From Dyadobacter frigoris (GTDB taxonomy: Bacteria > Bacteroidota > Bacteroidia > Cytophagales > Spirosomataceae): a stretch of DNA of 64,000 nucleotides. This document shows, in pieces, positions 38,731-46,032 of this stretch. The notes under the pieces are model-generated. The model was not told the origin of the DNA. It made no database searches and saw nothing but the letters and a program-made list of their open reading frames with translations. The stretch is taken from positions 257,005-321,004 of the forward strand of contig NZ_SZVO01000002.1 of assembly GCF_005280585.1 (NCBI RefSeq), read 5' to 3'. A program made the translations under genes and the position numbers. The stretch's first letter is position 1; each line of letters starts with the position of its first letter.

Positions 38731-39491
38731 TGAAAGAACTAGTATCTATTCTGATCCCGATATTAAATCCTGAACTTACGGTTCTGGAAGAATTAATTTT
38801 AAGACACAGTCTCGAAGCACTGAAAAGATATCCGGTCATTTTATTTTCCTATGAAGGAGCCGATTTATCCGGAATTGAAACAAACCATGACAGTCTGGAA
38901 ATTTTAACTTTCAGGCCAAAATATTTTGAAAACAGACAAACCCTGGCAAATCTCTTCCTGATGGAAGATTTTTATAACCGGTTTACATGGAGCGATTTTG
39001 TTCTGATCCATGAATTAAACAGCTGGATTGTAAAAGACGAAATTCATTACTGGTGCAAACAAGGTTATGATTATCTTCATGCAAATCCGGTTTTGGATAA
39101 TTCTGTTTTTAAAAACGGACAGGTAAATGACTTTTCAAAAGTTCTAGGTCTTAATGACGAACAAAAAAAAGCGTTAGGAAATGGCTTTAATAATGACGGA
39201 TTAAAACTTTGTCATGTACAACGGATGATCAGTACTTTATCCGCAAAGAAAAAAGAATCGCATCTTTACAGAGAGCAGAACGATTTTGACAATAAGGATT
39301 CTTTATTCTGGGAACTGGAAGCTAACCGGCTCTGGCCCTATTTGAGAAAACCAACTGAGATAGTCCAAACGCGCTTTTCTCAAAATATTGAAAATAAATC
39401 AGCGTTATTTCCGGATAATCGAGATGCTTGGCCAACCGGAATAACCGGCGTTAATGCCAAAAATATTGATCATCTTCCTTTTTATAAATAG
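38730..39491 (+). CDS. DUF5672-type putative glycosyltransferase
   Basis: Matches in its general pattern the DUF5672 family, found in glycan loci of Bacteroidota and thought to be glycosyltransferase-like. Length is 253 aa. Visible segments are VSILIPILNPELTVLEELILRHSLEAL, FTWSDFVLIHELNSWIVKDEIHYWCKQGYDYLHANPV, and DKDSLFWELEANRL-like acid/aromatic sequence near the C-terminus (NKDSLFWELEANRL). No DXD is obvious. It sits between the two related GT8-like genes, overlapping the first by 1 bp and lying 16 bp before the second. Confidence 0.7.
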   Translation: MKELVSILIPILNPELTVLEELILRHSLEALKRYPVILFSYEGADLSGIETNHDSLEILTFRPKYFENRQTLANLFLMEDFYNRFTWSDFVLIHELNSWIVKDEIHYWCKQGYDYLHANPVLDNSVFKNGQVNDFSKVLGLNDEQKKALGNGFNNDGLKLCHVQRMISTLSAKKKESHLYREQNDFDNKDSLFWELEANRLWPYLRKPTEIVQTRFSQNIENKSALFPDNRDAWPTGITGVNAKNIDHLPFYK

Positions 39492-39507
39492 AAGAAAGCA
39501 CACCATA

Positions 39508-40458
39508 ATGAATATAGTTTTTACCGTTTGCAACAACACTCAGTTACCTAACGCCTTGGCTTTGGGTGTTTCAGTGTTGCGCCATCACCCGGATCATTTA
39601 TTTTACATAGGCTGGGCGGATACAACACCGCTATCAAACCTGCCAAAAAACTTAAAAACAATATCAGTAGAAAAGCTTGGAATTCAGGAGTGGGGAGAAA
39701 TGTGCGCGCGGTATTATGACTTTGAACTGGTAGCAGCTTCGCGTCCATGGTTTGCAAAAGGAATTTTAAAAACAAATCCTGATTGCAGTTCACTGACCTT
39801 TTTGTCACCAACGACCATACTTTATAACTCGATGCAGGAAATTAGTGATCCTGCTGCTGATTTATTTTTAACACCAAATATTACAAAACCACTTGCCGCT
39901 TCAAAAGATCTTGATGATAAAAGAATTTTGAATATCGGCATGTTTCATGCCGGAAGCTGGGCTTTAAAACCTAATCCAGTTACAATCAAAATGCTTGACT
40001 GGTGGGCGCATCGCACGATCGACCGAGCAAAATTTGATCTTTGTAATGGTATGTGTATGGATCAGCTCTGGCTCAATTACGCGCCGGTCTGGGTTGAAAA
40101 AACGATAAAAATCAGTCATCCCGGATGGCATTACGGCTTACACAGTATTTTGAATAAAACTTTGACTGAGAAAAATGGAAGCTTTTCAGTTGAAAATGAA
40201 AAACTTATTTCGGCTGATTTTGCAGGAATGATGCATTTTGATCCGGTTTGGTCCGACCACACCATGCTGACCGATCAAAGTCCGGTATTCAAAAAACTAT
40301 TCAAAGAATATTCAGAAACCGTTAAGACTTTTGAAAAAGGATTACCGGATAATGAGCCGGGTTACGGCAGGATTGCGAAAATAAGTGATCAAAGATTACT
40401 TCGGAAAAATTTAACCGGCAAACTAAAAGCCATCACAAAATTCATTGATCAGTTTTAA
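39508..40458 (+). CDS. GT8-like paralogue lacking the DXD motif
   Basis: 316 aa, clearly related to the gene at 37747: both share IVFTVCNNTQLPNALALGVS-type openings, KLGIQEWGEMCARY (versus KIGIEGFDEMAARY) and FDLCNGMCMDQLWLNYAPVWV (versus IDLCNGLFVDQNWMNFLPVFV). At the DXD position it has S100-P-T102 (TFLSPTTILY), so the metal-binding acids are missing. It may be inactive, metal-independent, or a partner of the active paralogue. The ATG at 39508 is preferred to an earlier one at 39454, which overlaps the DUF5672 gene and adds no conserved sequence. Confidence 0.8.
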   Translation: MNIVFTVCNNTQLPNALALGVSVLRHHPDHLFYIGWADTTPLSNLPKNLKTISVEKLGIQEWGEMCARYYDFELVAASRPWFAKGILKTNPDCSSLTFLSPTTILYNSMQEISDPAADLFLTPNITKPLAASKDLDDKRILNIGMFHAGSWALKPNPVTIKMLDWWAHRTIDRAKFDLCNGMCMDQLWLNYAPVWVEKTIKISHPGWHYGLHSILNKTLTEKNGSFSVENEKLISADFAGMMHFDPVWSDHTMLTDQSPVFKKLFKEYSETVKTFEKGLPDNEPGYGRIAKISDQRLLRKNLTGKLKAITKFIDQF

Positions 40459-40481
40459 GATCAATAAACAGAATAAAAAGT

Positions 40482-41366
40482 ATGAAGCCTCTTCAGGAAA
40501 GTACAACCGAACTCCGTGATTTCATAGCTGCATTGAAGGTAAAAACTTTCAGTGCCGAAGAAACTGCGCGTTTCCCAAAACTTACCATCATCACGCCGTC
40601 TTACAACCAGGCAGATTTCCTGGAACGTACCATTTTGAGCGTTTTAAATCAAAATTATCCCAATCTGGAATACATTATTATTGACGGCGGCTCCACTGAT
40701 AAAAGCGTTGAGGTTATAAAAAAATACGAATCTTACCTGACCTACTGGGTTTCCGAAAAAGATCGTGGACAGGTTCACGCCATTAACAAGGCACTTGAAA
40801 GAGCAACCGGTGAATGGATAAGTTTTCAAAATTCTGACGATGTATATTTTGCAGGAACATTTGAACGTTTTGGTAAAGCAGCATTGGAACAGTCCACTGA
40901 TATTTTATACGGAGATTTGTTCATGATCACCACCGACGACGAAGTGACGGAAATATTGAAAACAACGTCTTACAGTTTAACCTGTCAAATTTTGGAAGGA
41001 ATGCAGATTCACAACCAGTCATTGTTTTTCAAAAAATCACTGGTTGAAAAATTCGGGAAGTTTGATGAATCCTATCGTTTTGCATTTGATTATGAATTTA
41101 TCACCCGCTATACGATGCATGATTCAACGCGGATCAGGAAAGTTGAAGGACTGGGTGGAGCGCTTCGCGTGCATGCCGATGCGAAGTCATCTACTATTGC
41201 ATCCGTTGGCTCCGAAGAGCATTTGAGAATACAAAAATTGTACAATTCTGCGTTAACATTCCCGGCTCTGAACAAAATCCGGTATCTTTGGTGTAAGGTT
41301 AGAAAAATAGCCTATTTTACTTTTCGATTTGATTTCAAATACATACGTTTCAGGCTATCAAGATGA
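40482..41366 (+). CDS. Family 2 glycosyltransferase
   Basis: GT-A inverting transferase of 294 aa. It has the family opening LTIITPSYNQADFLERTILSVLNQNYPNLEYIIIDGGSTD, the donor-binding KDRGQVHAINKALERATGEWISFQNSDD with the DXD-like SDD, and the acceptor segment near NQSLFFKKSLVEKFGKFDESYRFAFDYEFITRY, where the ED/FDYE acid is probably the catalytic base. It overlaps the next gene by 4 bp (ATGA). Donor and acceptor are not known. Confidence 0.92.
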   Translation: MKPLQESTTELRDFIAALKVKTFSAEETARFPKLTIITPSYNQADFLERTILSVLNQNYPNLEYIIIDGGSTDKSVEVIKKYESYLTYWVSEKDRGQVHAINKALERATGEWISFQNSDDVYFAGTFERFGKAALEQSTDILYGDLFMITTDDEVTEILKTTSYSLTCQILEGMQIHNQSLFFKKSLVEKFGKFDESYRFAFDYEFITRYTMHDSTRIRKVEGLGGALRVHADAKSSTIASVGSEEHLRIQKLYNSALTFPALNKIRYLWCKVRKIAYFTFRFDFKYIRFRLSR

Positions 41367-42694
41367 ATTTGAGTCTAAGCAATTTATTAAAGAACTTCAA
41401 CTATTTGAGGTATTCCGTTGGCATAGCAATGCTCTTCAATGGATTTCCTCTTATATTCTTTTTCCGTGATACACTGGGAATCGGGCCGGCAAGCAGCACC
41501 TTTACAGCTGTTTTCTTTGCCTTTGCACTTCTTTTGATGGTCCCAACGAATCTTTTTCTTAGATTTTATAATCCCAATCCGGTTCTGTTTAATTTAGGAG
41601 TAGGTTTTTTACTGTTATCGGTATACTATTTTCTTTTCTTTAACTCCACGGGAATGGGTATTACCGATATTGGTAATTATGCCTATATTTTTGCTTTTCT
41701 GCTATTGTTGCTGAGTATCCCCAGTGATGTAAAAGATGCGCTTGTACCTGTTCTTTTCATCTTTTCCCTATTTTCCAATCTGACGCTGGTGTATTCGCTG
41801 ATGACGGATCCAAGTTGGACATTAGGTATGCGGGCAGCGGTAAGTTTCTCAAATGAAGGCGCCCAGGCTGGCGGGAATCCGCATATAACAGCCAGAAATG
41901 GCATTATTTGCCTGTTAACTGCAATGGTTCTTATTCCCCAGTATAAAAGTATTTTCGCCAAATTGTTTCTCTACTTTTCAATATTATTCAGCCTGGCTGT
42001 AATTGTACTTTCGCTTGCAAAATCAAGTTATCTTGGTGTGGGGCTGATGTTGGGTTTATATGTTTTTTATAATTTCAAAGTCACTAAAATATTCTCAGCC
42101 ATTGGCAGCTTTTTCAGCTTTAAAAATATAATGCTTGTTGGACTTGTTCTTGTTGGAATAAGCTACTTTCTCAGCCAATATGGTGGGGTGATGGATAATC
42201 TTCTCAATTATTGGGACATGTTTGAGGGCCGCATAATGGATGTAATATTTACATCTTTCGGGGTGAAATTATCTGATACGGCTGATATTGACGCCTCGGC
42301 TATGGGTCGTGTGAGTGGTTTCGGAACATTTCTCGACACGCTTTATTCATGGGATGTATTTCTGGGACGAGGCTATAAGAGTGGGTTCCTTGATGTTCCG
42401 ATACTTGAAGCTTTGGTAAATCACGGAATATTGGGATTTCTTTTCTTTAATGGATTTAACTTTTTTCTTTTCATTTATTCCATTCAGGAAATCAAAAGAA
42501 ACACTACTCCGCTTTCCACTTTCCTTGCCTATTTCTTTATTTCACTGATCGTACTGTTAATTTCCGGTGGACGGCCTTACGATATTGCTTACTGGTTTCC
42601 TTATGCTGTGATGATCCGCTTTCTGGGTATTGATTATTTTTACAAATTATCACGTCAACCAGCAAGCGGCAGATTAGCTGCTGCCAGTTCCTAA
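41363..42694 (+). CDS. O-antigen polymerase/ligase-like membrane protein
   Basis: Polytopic membrane protein of 443 aa with about 11 hydrophobic helices. A large periplasmic loop before the last helices contains SFGVKLSDTADIDASAMGRVSGFGTFLDTLYSWDVFLGRGYKSGFLDVPILEALVNHGILGFLFF; the pattern R-x-x-G-F-x-T ... G-x-G ... H-x-x-G is typical of Wzy/WaaL proteins. It may polymerise repeat units or attach the glycan to an acceptor. Its presence beside an ABC exporter is unusual, since ABC-dependent O-antigens need no Wzy; a ligase role is therefore more likely (inference). Confidence 0.8.
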   Translation: MNLSLSNLLKNFNYLRYSVGIAMLFNGFPLIFFFRDTLGIGPASSTFTAVFFAFALLLMVPTNLFLRFYNPNPVLFNLGVGFLLLSVYYFLFFNSTGMGITDIGNYAYIFAFLLLLLSIPSDVKDALVPVLFIFSLFSNLTLVYSLMTDPSWTLGMRAAVSFSNEGAQAGGNPHITARNGIICLLTAMVLIPQYKSIFAKLFLYFSILFSLAVIVLSLAKSSYLGVGLMLGLYVFYNFKVTKIFSAIGSFFSFKNIMLVGLVLVGISYFLSQYGGVMDNLLNYWDMFEGRIMDVIFTSFGVKLSDTADIDASAMGRVSGFGTFLDTLYSWDVFLGRGYKSGFLDVPILEALVNHGILGFLFFNGFNFFLFIYSIQEIKRNTTPLSTFLAYFFISLIVLLISGGRPYDIAYWFPYAVMIRFLGIDYFYKLSRQPASGRLAAASS

Positions 42695-42737
42695 TTATCC
42701 ATTTGACATAACCTTGATGTATTAAATATTAAGGTTC

Positions 42738-43808
42738 ATGACATTGCATTTATCAATGAGAAACAGAGTAGAACAGCTGGATGGACTGAGAGGAATTTTT
42801 TCCATTCTGGTCATTGCCCATCATCATAATGCGTTCAGAGATTCCATTTTCTATAACAATTTCTTCGTAATTAATTCCAGCCTTTTCGTTGATTTCTTTT
42901 TTGTATTGAGTGGATTTGTTATTGCGATGAATTATATCGAAAAAATTCACACCGGTGAAGATATCGCTACTTTTCTCAAAAAAAGGTTTGTCCGCCTTTA
43001 TCCGCTTTTGTTTTATACAGAAGTAATTTTCATCATTGCTAATCTGGTCGGGGATCACAGCGCATTGAAAAATATGACTGATATGCGGCTGTCCTATTAT
43101 TTACGGTCAGGACTTGACACACTTACCTTCATGGGTTCCACCCCCATTCTCGGCGACTGGATGGGAATTAATTATCCTGCCTGGTCCATATCTTCCGAGA
43201 TGATATCTTACGTTGTTTTTGGTTTGGTATTATTGTTTATCCCATCAAAAAAATATCTGGTTTTCATTCTTTTGAGCCTTACATGCGTTGGATTTATCGT
43301 TGCAAAAAATGACTATATGCTGGTATACGATTACGGCTTTGTCCGTGGTCTGTTATGTTTCTGTATGGGGATTTTCACTTTTACATTTTTAAAAAACAGA
43401 ACTTTAGAACTGACTTATCTGGAAATTCCATTTCTGATATTGCTTGTGTCTGCTATGTATGCAACCCATCACTATGAATGGAATCTGATAAGACTTATTT
43501 TTCCGGTTCTGTTCTCCATTGGTATTATCATTTTCGCTAGTTCAACCGGCATTGTCACACGATTGCTTTCGAGCGCGCCGTTTCAATATCTGGGTAAAAT
43601 CTCCTATTCAATTTATCTCAATCACGCGATCGTTCTCATCTTTGTTAATATCTGTATTTTCAGGATTTTTAAAGCTGTGCCAACAGAACCTATGATTGCA
43701 TTTTCATTAATTACTTCCATCTCACTTACACTCATTTATTCACATTTCACCTACGACCTGATAGAAAAACGATTTGGAAAATTCCTAAAATCGAAACTTG
43801 ACTTATAA
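42738..43808 (+). CDS. Acyltransferase 3 family O-acyltransferase
   Basis: Integral membrane acyltransferase (356 aa, about 10 helices) of the OafA/NodX type that adds acyl groups, usually acetyl, to surface sugars. The N-terminal signature RVEQLDGLRGIFSILVIAHHHNAF carries the catalytic His, and the later SLFVDFFFVLSGFVIAMNY and GDWMGINYPAWSISSEMISY are typical. No SGNH domain is fused. The ATG at 42738 is used; an ATG at 42756 (MRNRVEQ) is also possible. It is the last gene of the glycan locus, 43 bp after the membrane protein. Confidence 0.9.
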   Translation: MTLHLSMRNRVEQLDGLRGIFSILVIAHHHNAFRDSIFYNNFFVINSSLFVDFFFVLSGFVIAMNYIEKIHTGEDIATFLKKRFVRLYPLLFYTEVIFIIANLVGDHSALKNMTDMRLSYYLRSGLDTLTFMGSTPILGDWMGINYPAWSISSEMISYVVFGLVLLFIPSKKYLVFILLSLTCVGFIVAKNDYMLVYDYGFVRGLLCFCMGIFTFTFLKNRTLELTYLEIPFLILLVSAMYATHHYEWNLIRLIFPVLFSIGIIIFASSTGIVTRLLSSAPFQYLGKISYSIYLNHAIVLIFVNICIFRIFKAVPTEPMIAFSLITSISLTLIYSHFTYDLIEKRFGKFLKSKLDL

Positions 43809-43833
43809 ATCCGCTCATCGGATTATTATTTCA
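43808..43833 (+). terminator. Weak hairpin after the glycan locus
   Basis: AATCCG (43808-43813) pairs with CGGATT (43819-43824) around a 5-nt loop, followed by an AT-rich TTATTATTT stretch. It is short and AT-rich, so it is only a possible end of the glycan transcript. Confidence 0.35.
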
Positions 43834-43913
43834 AAATCTGTATAAGTTCATGTTAATAAGTAAACCATTCGGCTCTCAGATTGGTTATCATTGTGTACTA
43901 TCCAATGTAAATC

Positions 43914-44210
43914 ATGTCAGCATTTTCGGATTTAATTAACAGCAACAAACCGGTTCTTGTCGACTTTTCAGCGGAATGGTGTGGACCTTGTAAAATGATG
44001 AAACCTATTCTGGAAGAACTAAAAGCGGGTTTGGGTGACAAAGCGACGATCGTGAAAGTGGATGTAGACAAAAATCCATCCGCCGCAAAAGCATATAAAA
44101 TACAAGGCGTGCCTACGCTGATTGTTTTCAAACATGGCAAAGTAATGTGGCGCCAGTCTGGTGTTGTACAGGCTAACCAACTGCAAAGTATTATCAGTAA
44201 ATATTTATAG
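43914..44210 (+). CDS. trxA: Thioredoxin
   Basis: Small cytoplasmic thiol-disulfide reductant of 98 aa. The redox motif W-C-G-P-C-K is at residues 22-27 in a normal context ([20 protein letters not shown]), with the cis-Pro in [12 protein letters not shown]. No signal peptide, so it is not a periplasmic DsbA/ResA type. It is the first gene of a new unit after the glycan locus and is followed after 21 bp by a pentapeptide-repeat protein. Whether it is the main thioredoxin or an accessory one cannot be told. Confidence 0.93.
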   Translation: MSAFSDLINSNKPVLVDFSAEWCGPCKMMKPILEELKAGLGDKATIVKVDVDKNPSAAKAYKIQGVPTLIVFKHGKVMWRQSGVVQANQLQSIISKYL

Positions 44211-44231
44211 TAACCCTATTTTTGAAGTTTA

Positions 44232-44795
44232 ATGTTTAATAAAAGAAACGTCGAGTCAATCAGTAATATCGATTTCACAGTTCAGGATCTTCCGCTGCAA
44301 AATTTCGAACAGTATGAATTTACAAACTGTATATTTTCCAATATTTCGGGTACTGATTTCACCGACTGCTCTTTTATTGGGTGTAATATGAGTAATGCGG
44401 TGATCACAAACTGCAAGTTGTATGATGTTGAATTTGTTGACTGTAAGCTGATCGGTGTTAATTTTTCAGATACGAAAGACTTCGGTTTTTCGGTTCGTTT
44501 TGAAAAATGCCTTTTAGATTATACCAATTTTGACAATAAAAAACTGAACAAAAGCGCCTTTGTCAATTGTAAAATTAACGGTGCAGATTTCACTCAGGCT
44601 GATCTTTCTAAATCCAAATTTGTGAATTGCGATTTAATGGGTTCAGTCTTTTCTTATACCAATCTTAGCGGTGTAGATTTTACTACCAGCCAGAATTTCA
44701 CGATTGATCCCGCAATAAATAATGTCAAAAAAGCAAAATTTCTTTCTTCCGATTTAGCAGGTCTTTTAACTAAATTTGACATTATTATCAAATGA
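44232..44795 (+). CDS. Pentapeptide-repeat protein
   Basis: 187-aa protein made mainly of pentapeptide repeats of the A(D/N)LXX type forming a right-handed quadrilateral beta-helix: FTDCSFIGCNMSNAVITNCKLYDVEFVDCKLIGVNFSD, then FVNCKINGADFTQADLSKSKFVNCDLMGSVFSYTNLSGVDF. The centre residues (F, C, L, N) face inward as expected. No signal peptide or extra domain. Relatives include DNA-mimic gyrase-protection proteins such as MfpA, but nothing here shows that role. It follows thioredoxin by 21 bp. Confidence 0.85.
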   Translation: MFNKRNVESISNIDFTVQDLPLQNFEQYEFTNCIFSNISGTDFTDCSFIGCNMSNAVITNCKLYDVEFVDCKLIGVNFSDTKDFGFSVRFEKCLLDYTNFDNKKLNKSAFVNCKINGADFTQADLSKSKFVNCDLMGSVFSYTNLSGVDFTTSQNFTIDPAINNVKKAKFLSSDLAGLLTKFDIIIK

Positions 44796-44849
44796 CGATT
44801 ATCCAAATTTCGTCATCATTCCTAAACCTTATAAAAACGTCTTTAACTT

Positions 44850-45959
44850 ATGTCTTCTTACCAGATATTTGCAGAGAAAGTTTATACCGGCAATTCCGTT
44901 TTGACCGGCCAACTGATTTCTGTTGAAAACGGGGTTATCTCTTCCTTAACAGCTTCCGGATTTGTTGAAGGTGCACTGAAAGTTCAAAATATTTGCGCAG
45001 GTCTTTTTGATGCCCACATTAATGGAGGTGAACGTTTTCATTTCACTGAAAAAGCAGATGAAGAAACGATCGATGATATTTATCAGGCCAGCAAAGCATT
45101 GGGAACGGCCTATGTTTTACCAACACTGATCACTTCCTCCCTTGAAAATATCCTGAAAGGAATTGAAGCTACCCGAAGTTATATCCGGAATAACCCAGGA
45201 TCTGGTGTTCTCGGAATGCATCTTGAAGGTCCTTTTTTAAATCCGATAAAACGTGGAGCCCATCTTACGGAATATGTAAGAAAACCTTCTGATAATGAGC
45301 TTGAAGCCATTATCAGTCATGGAAAAGACGTGATTAAGCTGATTACGATAGCGCCCGAAATGTTTACACCTGAGCAAATTGATATGCTTTTGGCATCCGG
45401 AATCACCGTTTCTGCCGGGCATTCCAATGCAACGTATCAGGAAGCCAGCCGGGTATTTGATCAGGGAATTAAACTGGTAACACATTTATATAATGCGATG
45501 TCGGCGTTTGGTCATCGTCAACCTGGGCTGGTGGGAGCTACATTTGATAATGATTCCGTTTATGCGCCAATCATTATTGACGGTGTTCATTGCGATTATG
45601 CAGCCGCGAGAATTGCTTATAAGGCAAAAAAAGACAAATTGTTCCTTATTTCTGATGCACTTTTTGTTGGAGAAAAAGTAACAGAATTTAAGTGGGGTGA
45701 ATTTGACGCTTATCTGCAAAACGGTCAATATAATAATTCGGAAGGAAATCTGGCGGGAGCTACTATTTCTTTGGCGGATGCGGTAAGAAATGCCGTTCTT
45801 GAAGTTGGGATTTCTGTTCAGGAAGCTATTGAAATGGCAACCATTCGTCCGGCTATTGCATTAGGATTAGATGATAAAATCGGAAGTCTCGCGGTCGGTT
45901 ATCCGGCGGTTTTTAGTTCTTTTGATGATGCTTTGGAAAAGTTTGTGGTTTTAAACTGA
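44850..45959 (+). CDS. nagA: N-acetylglucosamine-6-phosphate deacetylase
   Basis: Amidohydrolase removing the acetyl group of GlcNAc-6-phosphate to give GlcN-6-phosphate, for recycling of cell-wall amino sugars or for UDP-GlcNAc balance. Metal and substrate residues are E126 in GMHLEGPFL, H191 in AGHSNATY, H212 in THLYNAMSAFGHRQPG, H247 in GVHCDY and catalytic D269 in LFLISDAL. The first motif is H56-I-N58 (FDAHINGG) rather than HxH, as in the single-metal E. coli enzyme. Length 369 aa is normal. It ends 70 bp before a convergent radical SAM gene. Confidence 0.93.
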   Translation: MSSYQIFAEKVYTGNSVLTGQLISVENGVISSLTASGFVEGALKVQNICAGLFDAHINGGERFHFTEKADEETIDDIYQASKALGTAYVLPTLITSSLENILKGIEATRSYIRNNPGSGVLGMHLEGPFLNPIKRGAHLTEYVRKPSDNELEAIISHGKDVIKLITIAPEMFTPEQIDMLLASGITVSAGHSNATYQEASRVFDQGIKLVTHLYNAMSAFGHRQPGLVGATFDNDSVYAPIIIDGVHCDYAAARIAYKAKKDKLFLISDALFVGEKVTEFKWGEFDAYLQNGQYNNSEGNLAGATISLADAVRNAVLEVGISVQEAIEMATIRPAIALGLDDKIGSLAVGYPAVFSSFDDALEKFVVLN

Positions 45960-45967
45960 ATTGTTTG

Positions 45968-46027
45968 ACCGCAATGGACACTATGGGTTTCGCAATAGAC
46001 GCGATGGAAACTGGCATTCATTGCGGT
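45968..46027. repeat. 9-bp inverted repeat between convergent genes
   Basis: ACCGCAATG (45968-45976) and its complement CATTGCGGT (46019-46027) frame about 40 bp with further CGCAAT/GCGAT echoes. It separates nagA from the radical SAM gene. It lacks a T-run and does not match the REP palindrome; it may be a degenerate repeat or a structured 3' end. Confidence 0.35.
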
Positions 46028-46032
46028 TGAAT

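Noticed and set aside
39454..39507. Upstream ATG for the DXD-less glycosyltransferase
   Set aside because: It would overlap the DUF5672 gene and adds 18 residues without counterpart in the paralogue.
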